64,000 bases of DNA from Dactylosporangium sucinum (GTDB lineage Bacteria; Actinomycetota; Actinomycetes; Mycobacteriales; Micromonosporaceae), in the NCBI RefSeq assembly GCF_014647515.1, contig NZ_BMPI01000030.1, positions 1-64,000 on the forward strand, written 5' to 3'. Positions within the stretch are counted from its first letter, which is position 1. Each line of letters begins with the position of its first letter. Shown here in pieces: positions 25,173 to 33,575 of this stretch. Under the pieces are notes generated by a model that was not told where the DNA came from, ran no database searches, and saw only the letters and a list, made by a program, of their open reading frames with translations. The position numbers and the translations under genes are program-made.

Positions 25173-25696
25173 GCCAGCTTCCCCTGTCGTCGTGTCGGGG
25201 CGGTATCGAGGTCCCGGCTGCCCAGCTGCCGGCGCAGCGCGGCCAGCCCGTCCGAGGTCTGGCTCTTCACCGTGCCCTCGGCGCAGCCGAGGATCGCGGC
25301 GACCTCGGCGACCGGCAGGTCGAGGCCGAACCGCAGGACGAGCACCGCCTGCTGCCGCCGCGGCAGCCCGCGCAGCGCCGCGCGTACCACGACCCGCTCG
25401 TCGAGCGGCTGCCCGGCGGCGGCCGGCCGGTCCGGCGGCCGCTCGGTCAGCGCCACCCCCGACCAGCGCAGCTTGCGCTCCCGCAGGAAGGTGTTGACCA
25501 CGATCCGCCGCACGTACGCGTCCAGATCCGCGGCCGCCCGCGCCTGCCGCCACTTCACGTAGAGCGTGGTCGCCGCGGCCTGCGCGACGTCGTCGCCCCG
25601 GTGGACGTCGCCGCAGAGCAGCGCGGCCAGCCTGCGCATGTGGGGCATGCGAGCCTCGAAGTACTCGACGTACTCCCGTTCCAGGTCCTCCCGCAC
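25169..25696 (-). CDS. SigE-family ECF RNA polymerase sigma factor
   Basis: A 175-residue sigma factor of the actinobacterial SigE-like 50-type group. Region 2 contains VEYFEARMPHMRRLAALLCGD and DVAQAAATTLYVKW, and region 4 contains LPRRQQAVLVLRFGLDLPV and AEGTVKSQTSDGL, the HTH that reads the -35. The GTG at 25696 follows GGAGGGAGG. The stop overlaps the ATG of the membrane-anchored partner gene. The pair resembles sigma factor plus CU032-type membrane protein modules that respond to cell-surface conditions. The signal is unknown. Confidence 0.88.
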   Translation of the reverse strand: MREDLEREYVEYFEARMPHMRRLAALLCGDVHRGDDVAQAAATTLYVKWRQARAAADLDAYVRRIVVNTFLRERKLRWSGVALTERPPDRPAAAGQPLDERVVVRAALRGLPRRQQAVLVLRFGLDLPVAEVAAILGCAEGTVKSQTSDGLAALRRQLGSRDLDTAPTRRQGKLA

Positions 25697-25766
25697 GCTG
25701 CCTCCCTCCACAGACCAGAGAGGCTCGGGGTCGCTCCGCGTTGGGTGCGACTTTTTCCGGCGTGGT

Positions 25767-28700
25767 TCAGCCGTCCACGAGCAGCACCCGGGCCAGCCGG
25801 GTCACCGCCGCCGGGTCCAGGTCCCGGCCCGCCGCGAAGGCCCGGTCGAACGCGTCACCCAGCGCCGCGCGCACGGCCGCCGTGGTGCGCTCGATGTCAG
25901 CCCGATCCGCGACGGCCGGCGTGCTGCCGGTCGAGGCGCGGCTTCGCTGCGCGGCGCCCAGCAGCGAGGCGGCCGCGTGGTGCTCGCCGGCGGCTGCCGC
26001 CGTGCCCGCCAGGGCGGCGAGGGCGAGGGCGACGTCGCGCTCGGCGCCGAGCTCCCGGGCGGCCTTCAGGGCCTCGCGGTGCTGGCCGGCGGCGGTGGCC
26101 AGGTCGCCCCGGTGCCGCGCCACATGCCCGAGCTCGACCAGCACGCTGGGGACGTAGAGCGGACGACCCGCCCGGTTGGACTGGGATGCCGCGTCCCGCA
26201 GCAGCGTCCGCAGATGCAGCATGGCGGTGTCGAGGTCGCCGGCGCGTCGGGCGGCCCAGGCCAGTCCCATGCGCGCGAACGTCACGGTCAGCGGCGCGTT
26301 CTGCTCCTGGGCGAGGGTGAGCGCCTCGGTGCACTGCCGGATGGCGGCCTCCTGGTCGCCCTGCTCCATGGCGAGCCAGCCCAGCCATCCGAGCCGGCCG
26401 GCGACGTCGGCCCACAGGCCCAGCTCCCGGGCCAGCTCGAGCCCCTCCCGATGCAGCCGTGCGGCGAGCGCGTGGTCGCCGGTCAGGCCGGCGTGCGCGC
26501 CGAGCCACTCGGTCGCCTGCAGCAGGCCCCACCGGTCGCCGAGCTGCCGGAAGATACCGGCGGCGCGGTCGCCGTCGCGCATCAGGCGGGTCGTGTCGCC
26601 GCGGATGTAGGCCAGCTTCGCGGTGAGCGTGAGGGTTGCCGCCGTGCCCCAGGTGTCGTCGGTGGCGTGAAACGCGGAGCGCAGTTCGGACACGAACGCC
26701 TCGGTGACGGCCACGTCCCCGAGATCGACCTCCGCGTGCGCCAGGAACCAGGCGGCGCGGGCGTGTCCGGGGTCGGCGGTCAGATCGCCCAGGGCCTCCC
26801 GAACGGCTTTGTGCCGGATCGGCCAGTCCTCGACGTCGCCGAGCAGGAACGCGAAGCCGGCTTCCCAGGCGGCCACGCGGGCCCGTTCCGGGGCGGCCGG
26901 CGCACCGGCGGAGGCGGCCAGCGCGGCCCGCATCCAGCGCCGGCCCTCGCCCAGGCGCCCGCGGAGGAACCAGTACCAGGCCAGCGCGCCGACGAGCCGG
27001 AGCGCGGTGCGGTGGTGGCCGCCGGACACCGCCTGGTCGGCGGCGGCGCGCAGGTTCGCCGCCTCGCCGTCGAGGACGCGCAGCCATCGCGCCTGCCGCG
27101 GTCCGCGCAGCTCGGCCTCGGCGCCGGTCGCGAACGCCACGGAGTAGCGCAGCCAGCGGGCGCGGGTGGCGGCCAGGTCGCCGGCCTCGTCGAGCCGCTC
27201 GAGACAGAACGCGGCGATCGACTCCAGCAACCGGTAGCGGGGCGGCTCACCGTCGCGCTCCACCCGAACCACCAGCGACCGGTCCACCAGGTGGGCGAGG
27301 AGGTCCGGCACATCGGCCGCCCGCACGTCGCCGGCGGCGCAGATGGCCTGCGCGGTCTCCGGGCTGCTGCCGTCGGGGTTGACGGCCAGCCGGCGCAGCA
27401 CGATCCGCTCGGGCGCCGTGAGCAGCCGCCAGCTCCAGTCGATCGTGGCGCTCAGCGTCTGCTGGCGGGCCGGCGCGGCCCGGTTACCCACCGAGAGCAG
27501 CCGGAACCGGTCGTCGAGCCCGGCCACGAGCCGCTCGATCCCCAGCCCGCGCAGCCGGGTCGCGGCCAGCTCCAGCGCGAGCGGGATCCCGTCCAGCCGG
27601 CGGCACAGATCGGCGATCAGGGCGGCGTTGGCGGGCTGCAGCTCGAAGCCCCGGTGCGCCGCGGCGGCTCGCGCCAGGAACAGCCGCACCGCTCCGGCGG
27701 CGGCCGGGTCGCCGCCGCCGGCCGGCAGGTCCAGCGGCGGCACGGGCCAGACCAGCTCGGCGGCGACGCGCAGCGGTTCCCGGCTGGTGGCGAGGATCCG
27801 CAGCTCGGGCCCGGCCGCGAGCAGGCGGCCGGTCAGGGTGGCGGCCGCGTCGACGACGTGCTCGCAGTTGTCCAGCACCAGCAGCAGCCGGCGGGGGCGC
27901 AGCGCGGCGGCGAGCCGGTCGACGGTCGTCGCGTTGCCGCCGGCGGCGTCCCGGATGCCCAGTGCCCCCGCGACGGCGTCGGCGACCGCCTCCACGCCCC
28001 CGTCGACGGCGGCGAGCTCGACGAGCCAGGCGCCGTCGCGGAACTCGCCCTGCACGGTGCGGGCCACCTCGAGCGCCAGCCGGGTCTTGCCGACACCCCC
28101 CACGCCGGTCAGCGAGATCAGCCGCTGGGCGCCGACCAGGGCGGCGAGCTCGGTGAGCGCGGGGTCCCGTCCGAACATCTCGCCCATCGCGGCGGGGAGG
28201 TTGCTGACCGGCCTGGGCGGGGCGGGCGCGGTCGCGGGCGGGTCCAGCGCCGGATCCTGCGCCAGGATCGCCCGGTGCAGGGCCGCGACGTCCGGGCCGG
28301 GGTCGATGCCCAGCTCGTCCCCGAGGCGGGCGCGCAGCTCGGCGAAGGCGTCGAGGGCGTCGGACTGCCGGCCGGCGCGGTAGAGCGCCAGCATCCGCAG
28401 GGACCGGGCCCGCTCCCGCAGCGGATGGCGGCTCACCACGTCCGCCAGCGCATCCGCGACCGCGGCGGCCTCGCCGAGCGCGAGGCGGGCCTCGGCGCGG
28501 TCCTCGACCGCGGTCAGCCGCTGTTCCTCGAGGCGGGCGACCACGGCCTCGACGAACGGCTCGTCCCGGTACTCCGCGTACGCGTCCCCGCGCCACAGCC
28601 CCAGCGCCTCGCCGAGCAGCGCCGCCCGAGCCGCCGGCGAGCGTTCGCCGGCGGCCCGGGCGACCAGGGAACCGAACTCCGCGGCGTCGACGGTGGTGGC

Positions 28701-28991
28701 CCGCAGCGCGAACCCCGCCGGACCCGACTCGACCAGCGTGCGACTGCCCGGCTCGGCATTCTCGATCGCCCGGCGCAGCTGCGACACCTTGACCGCGAGC
28801 GCCGCCGGGGGGTTGCCCGGCGCCTGACCGGTCCAGAGCTCCTCGACGAGGCGGTCGGCGGACACCGGACGGCCGTCGCGCGCGAGGAGCGCGGCGAGCA
28901 ACGCCCGCACCTTGGCGCCCGGGATCGGCACGGGCCGGCCGTCGCGGTCCCACACCGCGAGCGGCCCGAGCACCCCAAAACGCACGCCCAC
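25767..28991 (-). CDS. Large SARP/AfsR-type regulator with NB-ARC ATPase and TPR domains
   Basis: A 1074-residue transcription activator. Residues about 1-95 are an OmpR-like DNA-binding domain (GAKVRALLAALLARDGRPVS, LAVKVSQLRRAIENA). A bacterial transcriptional activation domain covers 100-250. An NB-ARC STAND ATPase has its P-loop (GVGGVGKTR) near 296-304 and Walker B-like LLLVLDNCEHVVDA near 370. TPR-like helices fill about 600-1074. STAND proteins of this type gate DNA binding by nucleotide and ligand state. The GTG at 28991 is the first start, and GTG 28985 is equally possible. No biosynthetic cluster is adjacent, so the regulon is unknown. A 4-bp gap separates it from the upstream reductase gene, suggesting read-through. 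Confidence 0.88.
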   Translation of the reverse strand: MGVRFGVLGPLAVWDRDGRPVPIPGAKVRALLAALLARDGRPVSADRLVEELWTGQAPGNPPAALAVKVSQLRRAIENAEPGSRTLVESGPAGFALRATTVDAAEFGSLVARAAGERSPAARAALLGEALGLWRGDAYAEYRDEPFVEAVVARLEEQRLTAVEDRAEARLALGEAAAVADALADVVSRHPLRERARSLRMLALYRAGRQSDALDAFAELRARLGDELGIDPGPDVAALHRAILAQDPALDPPATAPAPPRPVSNLPAAMGEMFGRDPALTELAALVGAQRLISLTGVGGVGKTRLALEVARTVQGEFRDGAWLVELAAVDGGVEAVADAVAGALGIRDAAGGNATTVDRLAAALRPRRLLLVLDNCEHVVDAAATLTGRLLAAGPELRILATSREPLRVAAELVWPVPPLDLPAGGGDPAAAGAVRLFLARAAAAHRGFELQPANAALIADLCRRLDGIPLALELAATRLRGLGIERLVAGLDDRFRLLSVGNRAAPARQQTLSATIDWSWRLLTAPERIVLRRLAVNPDGSSPETAQAICAAGDVRAADVPDLLAHLVDRSLVVRVERDGEPPRYRLLESIAAFCLERLDEAGDLAATRARWLRYSVAFATGAEAELRGPRQARWLRVLDGEAANLRAAADQAVSGGHHRTALRLVGALAWYWFLRGRLGEGRRWMRAALAASAGAPAAPERARVAAWEAGFAFLLGDVEDWPIRHKAVREALGDLTADPGHARAAWFLAHAEVDLGDVAVTEAFVSELRSAFHATDDTWGTAATLTLTAKLAYIRGDTTRLMRDGDRAAGIFRQLGDRWGLLQATEWLGAHAGLTGDHALAARLHREGLELARELGLWADVAGRLGWLGWLAMEQGDQEAAIRQCTEALTLAQEQNAPLTVTFARMGLAWAARRAGDLDTAMLHLRTLLRDAASQSNRAGRPLYVPSVLVELGHVARHRGDLATAAGQHREALKAARELGAERDVALALAALAGTAAAAGEHHAAASLLGAAQRSRASTGSTPAVADRADIERTTAAVRAALGDAFDRAFAAGRDLDPAAVTRLARVLLVDG

Positions 28992-28995
28992 GATC

Positions 28996-29559
28996 CTAGG
29001 TTCCAGATTCCTCGGGTCGGTAGGAAAGCACGACGACGCCGTGGGGGAGCCGGGTCTGCGAGACCAGCATCATCCGGGTCCGCGGCCAGTCCCGGAAGAC
29101 GCTCGGGCCGCCGCCGACCACGACCGGATGCACCCAGAGCCGGAACTCGTCGACCAGGCCCGCGGCGGCCAGCGAGCGGGCCACCCGGCCGGATCCGTAG
29201 AGCAGGACGGCGCCGTCCGCGGTGCTCCTGAGCTCCCGCACGAACGCCGTGACGTCGCCCGGCACGACGTGTGCGTTCGTCCATCCGAGCCGGTCCAGGG
29301 TGCGGGTGACGACGTACTTGCGGATGCCGTTCATCCGGTCGGCGAAGCCCTCGGTCGCGGTGCCCGCGTCGTCGACCGCCGGCCACGTCGCGGCGAAGGC
29401 CTCGTAGCTGACCCGGCCCATGACGACGGCGTCGGCGGCGAACAGCTGGTCCCGCGCGTGACGCCCGTACTCGTCGCTCCAGAACGCGAACGACCAGTCC
29501 TGCGGATCGTCCTGCACCCCGTCGAGCGTGATGAACGTCGAGACGATCACCGTTCCCAT
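28996..29559 (-). CDS. Dihydrofolate reductase-family protein (RibD C-terminal-like)
   Basis: A 187-residue protein of the DHFR/RibD-C fold seen widely in actinobacteria. Visible are VIVSTFITLDGVQDDP at the N-terminus, AVVMGRVSYEAFAATWP, and the nucleotide-binding GAVLLYGSGRVARSL with LWVHPVVVGGGPSVF. Such proteins bind NADPH, but their substrates are mostly undefined and they are not the housekeeping FolA. It starts 6 bp after the DUF1801 gene, so the two are probably co-transcribed. Confidence 0.85.
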   Translation of the reverse strand: MGTVIVSTFITLDGVQDDPQDWSFAFWSDEYGRHARDQLFAADAVVMGRVSYEAFAATWPAVDDAGTATEGFADRMNGIRKYVVTRTLDRLGWTNAHVVPGDVTAFVRELRSTADGAVLLYGSGRVARSLAAAGLVDEFRLWVHPVVVGGGPSVFRDWPRTRMMLVSQTRLPHGVVVLSYRPEESGT

Positions 29560-29565
29560 GTCCGC

Positions 29566-29946
29566 TCAGCCCCTTCCCGGCTCGGTTGCGGCGGCCGGGG
29601 TGCCGTCGAGGTGCACGGCCTGCCGCACGTAGCCGGACAACAGCGCGTCGTCCACGTCCGCCGGGTTCCGCAGCTTGAGGTGCCGGGTCGTCTTGCCGAT
29701 CCCCGCCAGCCGGCGCTCGGGGTCGGAGAACTCCGCGCCGCGGGCGAAGGCGAGGGTGACGTGCGTCTTGCTGCGGCTCACGATGGCGATCAGCGCACGC
29801 CCTTTCCAGGCCGGCGAGCCGCGGCTGATGACCTCGCGGGCATCGGGCGCGTGCAGCGCCATGAACGCCCGGAGCGCCTGGACTACGGCCGCCTGCCCCG
29901 CGTCGAGGGCGGCGACGTACTCGTCCATGTCGGTCACGGCGTCCAC
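29566..29946 (-). CDS. DUF1801 (YdhG-like) protein
   Basis: A 126-residue small protein with MDEYVAALDAGQAAVVQALR at the start, the middle REVISRGSPAWKGRALIAIV and the family-typical FSDPERRLAGIGKTTRHLKL. DUF1801 proteins have a small frataxin-like alpha/beta fold and no established reaction. The GTG start at 29946 lies 4 bp after the serine hydrolase gene on the same strand, and the DHFR-like gene follows after 6 bp, forming a three-gene run. Confidence 0.8.
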   Translation of the reverse strand: MDAVTDMDEYVAALDAGQAAVVQALRAFMALHAPDAREVISRGSPAWKGRALIAIVSRSKTHVTLAFARGAEFSDPERRLAGIGKTTRHLKLRNPADVDDALLSGYVRQAVHLDGTPAAATEPGRG

Positions 29947-29950
29947 CCCC

Positions 29951-31072
29951 TCAGAGGCTCTTCGCCACGACGGCGCTGATCGCCGTGAAGGTGGAGTAGT
30001 CGCCCGCCGTGACGCGGTTCTTCGCGACCGCGATCGCGACGCCGGTCTGCGGGTCGGCGTAGGCGGCCGTGCCGCCGCTGCCGGCCATGCCGAACAGCGT
30101 CGGACTGTCCAGCGGCCCCGGGAATCCGACGTCGTAACCGAGCCCTCGTTTCGCGGGAAACCCGAGCACCGCGTCCTCGCCGCTCACCACGACCGAGGCG
30201 GCATCGCGCAGCCGCTGCGCGGACAGCAGCCGGACACCGTCGACCGGGCCCAGCAACGCGGCGTACGTGCGGGCGATCGCGCGGGCCGACATCACGCCCC
30301 CCGCGGGGATCTCCGCGGTCAGCACGTCGACCCGGTTGCAGTAGCCGGCATCGGGCAGAGCGCCCAGCGGCGCCGCGGTCCAGCCGTCGAGGACCCGGAA
30401 GAACGGCACCGTCCCGGCCATCTGCGCCGCCATCTCCGCGGTCAGGTGCATCGCGTCCGGCTGCTCGTGCCGCGCCACCCTGCCGAGCGCCTCCCGCGGC
30501 ACGGCGAAGAAGAGCTCCTCCTCGACGCCCAGCGGTGCCGCGATCCGGCGGCGTGTCTCCTCGGAGATCGTGCGGCCGGTGGCGCGGCGCACGATCTCCC
30601 CGACCAGGTAGCCGTAGGTCTGCGGGTGGTAGCCGGTGCGGGTCCCCGGCTCCCACCACGGGGTGGCGCCGGCGATCAGGTCGCACATCTTGTCCCAGTC
30701 GCAGAGGTCCTCCGGGGTGGTGCCGACCGGCACCGCCGGGACCCCGGCGCTGTGCGTCAGCACGTCCCGGACGGTCGTCCGTTCCTTGCCGTTGGCCCCG
30801 AACTGCGGCCACAGATCGACCACCGGGGTGTCGTACTCCAGGATGCCGTCGGCCGCGAGCCCATGGACCACGGTCGAGGCCACCCCCTTGGCCGTCGAGG
30901 TCACGTGGAACAGCGAGTCCGCGGTGACGGGCCGCCCGTCGGCCGCGAACCCGCCGACCGCGTCCACGATCTGCTCGCCGTTGCGATAGACGGCGACCTG
31001 GAGCCCCCGCTCCGCATCCTGCTCGATCAGCTGGTCGACCGCCAGCTGCACGTCCCGCTGAACATCACCCAT
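29951..31072 (-). CDS. Serine hydrolase of the beta-lactamase/EstB family
   Basis: A 373-residue penicillin-binding-protein-fold hydrolase. The nucleophile motif Ser-x-x-Lys lies in HVTSTAKGV, the second motif is probably the Tyr in TGYHPQTYGYL, and the third-motif region is GMAGSGGTAAYADP near the C-terminus. There is no signal peptide, so it is a cytosolic esterase or peptidase rather than a resistance enzyme. The ATG at 31072 has GAGGG 5 nt upstream. GTG 31084 is an alternative. Substrate unknown. Confidence 0.85.
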   Translation of the reverse strand: MGDVQRDVQLAVDQLIEQDAERGLQVAVYRNGEQIVDAVGGFAADGRPVTADSLFHVTSTAKGVASTVVHGLAADGILEYDTPVVDLWPQFGANGKERTTVRDVLTHSAGVPAVPVGTTPEDLCDWDKMCDLIAGATPWWEPGTRTGYHPQTYGYLVGEIVRRATGRTISEETRRRIAAPLGVEEELFFAVPREALGRVARHEQPDAMHLTAEMAAQMAGTVPFFRVLDGWTAAPLGALPDAGYCNRVDVLTAEIPAGGVMSARAIARTYAALLGPVDGVRLLSAQRLRDAASVVVSGEDAVLGFPAKRGLGYDVGFPGPLDSPTLFGMAGSGGTAAYADPQTGVAIAVAKNRVTAGDYSTFTAISAVVAKSL

Positions 31073-31166
31073 CGTGGCCCTCACAGGTTCGTTCGGGCGC
31101 CGTTCGCCCGACCACGACCGATGATCCGGCGACCACTTACGCTTTCTTTACCGTCGCCGGCTCGTC

Positions 31167-31523
31167 CTAGAACCGCCACTCCCGGCCGAACCAGCGCCGG
31201 ATCCGGTCGGTGCCGAAGGCGTGCTTGTCGGCGGCGAGGTCGGCCGAGGGCCCCTGCAGGCCGCAGAAGGGCCGCTCGCCCGCGCGGAACGTGACGTCGA
31301 CCTTCGCCACCCGGTCGCCGCCGAACTCGAGGTAGCAGATGCCGCGCCCGTCGTAGGTGGCGGCCGGGGACTCGCCCCGGATCGTGGCGACGATCCGCGC
31401 CGCGGCGACGGCCGCCTGGCCCTCCGCGAACACGCCGGCCTTCGGGGTGCCGACGCTGGTCACGTCGCCGACCGCGTACACGCCCGGGAACCCGGTCTCC
31501 AGGGTGTCCGGCGGTGGGCGGGC
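31167..31523 (-). pseudogene. C-terminal remnant of an FAD/NAD(P)-dependent pyridine nucleotide oxidoreductase
   Basis: About 118 codons match only the C-terminal part of an NDH2/sulfide:quinone-type flavoprotein: LETGFPGVYAVGDVTSVGTP is the second FAD motif, followed by KAGVFAEGQAAVAAARIVA and a tail ending in RRWFGREWRF. The N-terminal FAD and NAD domains (about 250 residues) are absent. The frame upstream to 31643 runs into AT-richer DNA with no homology. It is a decayed or deleted gene between the serine hydrolase and the M14 peptidase. Confidence 0.75.
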
Positions 31524-31696
31524 GAGGCGGTCGGCCTGGTCAGCGACGTGCCCTCCGCCGCCGGCCTGGTCGAGCTCCTGGCCGCGCAGGCCGAGGCGGC
31601 CCTGCGTCGATATTATTGAAAAGACGTATGTTGATATGACCATGCCTTGGGTGGTCCTCTGGAGCTCTCGTGCACCTCCACATCCAAGGAGGCTTG

Positions 31697-33538
31697 ATGA
31701 GCCACACCACCCGACGGCTCACCATTCCCACCACGCTCGTCCTGGCCGGCGCCCTTCTGGTCGCCCCCACCCCGGCCGGCGCCGACACCGCCGAGACCGC
31801 CGCCCCGTACCTGGTGAGCGGCGTGACCACCCTCGCGGACCGCAACCGCATCGCCGCCACGGGCGCGTCGCTCGACGGCGTCGAGCACGGCGTCGCCGAC
31901 ATCAGCGCGACGCCGTCCGAGGTGGCGCAGCTGCGCCGGCAGGGCTTCACCGTCACCCGCGCGCTGCGCGCCGCGACCCCGTCCGGGCCGGCGACGATCC
32001 TCGACTTCCCGTCGGCCGACTCGCTGTACCACAACTACGCCGAGATGACCGCGGAGCTCAACCAGGCGGTGGCCGACCACCCGGCGATCCTGCGCAAGTC
32101 CAGCCTCGGCACCTCGTACGAGGGCCGCGACATCCCGGTCATCAAGATCTCGGACAACGTCGCGACCGACGAGAACGAGCCCGAGGTGCTCTACACGGCG
32201 CATCAGCACGCCCGCGAGCACCTCACCGTCGAGATGGCGCTGTACCTCATCCGCCAGCTCACCGACGGCTACGGCACCGACGCGCGGATCACCAACGTCG
32301 TCAACACGCGCGAGATCTGGATCGTGCCGGACATGAACCCGGACGGCGGCGAGTACGACATCGCGACCGGCGCCTACCGGTCGTGGCGCAAGAACCGCCA
32401 GCCCAACGCCGGCAGCAGCAACGTCGGCACCGACCTCAACCGCAACTGGGGTTACAACTGGGGCTGCTGCGGCGGGTCGTCGGGCACCACCAGCTCCGAG
32501 ACCTACCGCGGCCCGTCGGCGTTCTCCGCGCCCGAGACCCAGCGGGTGCGCGACTTCGTCCTGGGCCGGCGCGTCGGCGGGGTGCAGCAGATCAAGACGC
32601 ACATCGACTTCCACACGTACGGCAAGCTCGTCCTCTGGCCGTTCGGCTACACGACCGCGAACACCGCGCCGGGCCTGGACGCCGACCAGGAGGCCACGTT
32701 CCGCACGCTGGGCATCCAGATGGCCGGCACCAACGGGTACACGCCCGAGCAGGCGAGCGACCTCTACATCACCGACGGCTCGATCGACGACTGGCTGTGG
32801 GGCACGCAGGGCATCTGGTCCTACACGTTCGAGATGTACCCCGGCTCGGCCTCCGGCGGGGGCTTCTACCCGCCGGACGAGGTGATCGCCGCGCAGACGG
32901 CGCTGAACCGCGAGGCGAGCCTGCAGATCGCCGAGTACGCCGACTGCCCGTACCGCGTGATCGGCAAGGAGGCCGTGTACTGCGGCGCCACGGGAGGCAC
33001 GACGGTCTGGTCCGACGACTTCGAGACCAGCCTGGGCTGGGTCGTGAACCCGGCCGGCACCGACACCGCGACGAGCGGCGCGTGGGAGCGCGGCGACCCG
33101 GAGGCGACGGACTCCAGCGGCCCGAAGCAGCTCGGCTCCGCCGCCGTCGGCACCAACGACCTGGTGACGGGCCGGCTGGCCGGTGCCAGCGCCGGCGCCT
33201 ACGACGTCGACGGCGGCACGACGAGCGTCCGGTCCCCGAGCATCGCGCTGCCGGCCGGCGGGACGCTGACGATGACGTACTCCTGGTACCTCGCGCACGG
33301 CAACAACGCGTCCTCGGCGGACTTCCTGCGCATCAGCGTCGTCACATCCGGCGGTACCACGGTGCTGACCACGGTCGCGGGGGCGGCGACCGACCGCGAC
33401 GCGTCCTGGGCGACCGCGAGCGCCAACCTGACCCCGTACGCGGGCCAGAGCATCCAGATCCTGATCGAGGCGGCCGACGCCTCGACGGCGAGCCTCGTCG
33501 AGGCCGCCGTCGACAACGTCGTCATCCGGCAGTCCTGA
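31697..33538 (+). CDS. Secreted M14 zinc carboxypeptidase
   Basis: A 613-residue exported metallopeptidase. Residues 1-31 are a Sec signal (TLVLAGALLVAPTPAGA). A propeptide follows to about residue 110. The M14 domain has the zinc motif HQHAREH (His-x-x-Glu), NPDGGEYD, RKNRQPN, the third zinc ligand in THIDFHTYG and the catalytic Glu in YTFEMYPG. The C-terminal region (about 430-613) is a beta-sandwich, probably an immune-inhibitor-A/MAM-like accessory domain. AAGGAGG lies just before the ATG at 31697. It should trim C-terminal residues from extracellular peptides. A hairpin terminator follows at 33544. Confidence 0.9.
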   Translation: MSHTTRRLTIPTTLVLAGALLVAPTPAGADTAETAAPYLVSGVTTLADRNRIAATGASLDGVEHGVADISATPSEVAQLRRQGFTVTRALRAATPSGPATILDFPSADSLYHNYAEMTAELNQAVADHPAILRKSSLGTSYEGRDIPVIKISDNVATDENEPEVLYTAHQHAREHLTVEMALYLIRQLTDGYGTDARITNVVNTREIWIVPDMNPDGGEYDIATGAYRSWRKNRQPNAGSSNVGTDLNRNWGYNWGCCGGSSGTTSSETYRGPSAFSAPETQRVRDFVLGRRVGGVQQIKTHIDFHTYGKLVLWPFGYTTANTAPGLDADQEATFRTLGIQMAGTNGYTPEQASDLYITDGSIDDWLWGTQGIWSYTFEMYPGSASGGGFYPPDEVIAAQTALNREASLQIAEYADCPYRVIGKEAVYCGATGGTTVWSDDFETSLGWVVNPAGTDTATSGAWERGDPEATDSSGPKQLGSAAVGTNDLVTGRLAGASAGAYDVDGGTTSVRSPSIALPAGGTLTMTYSWYLAHGNNASSADFLRISVVTSGGTTVLTTVAGAATDRDASWATASANLTPYAGQSIQILIEAADASTASLVEAAVDNVVIRQS

Positions 33539-33543
33539 GCGGG

Positions 33544-33574
33544 CGGGGTCCTGGGTCGCGGGTCCAGGACCCCG
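33544..33574. terminator. Bidirectional hairpin terminator
   Basis: CGGGGTCCTGG (33544-33554) and CCAGGACCCCG (33564-33574) form a perfect 11-bp stem with a 9-nt loop between the convergent M14 peptidase and histidine kinase genes. Confidence 0.75.
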
Positions 33575-33575
33575 T

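Noticed and set aside
29951..31072. Serine hydrolase as a beta-lactamase resistance gene
   Set aside because: No signal peptide, and the sequence fits cytosolic EstB-like esterases rather than class C beta-lactamases.
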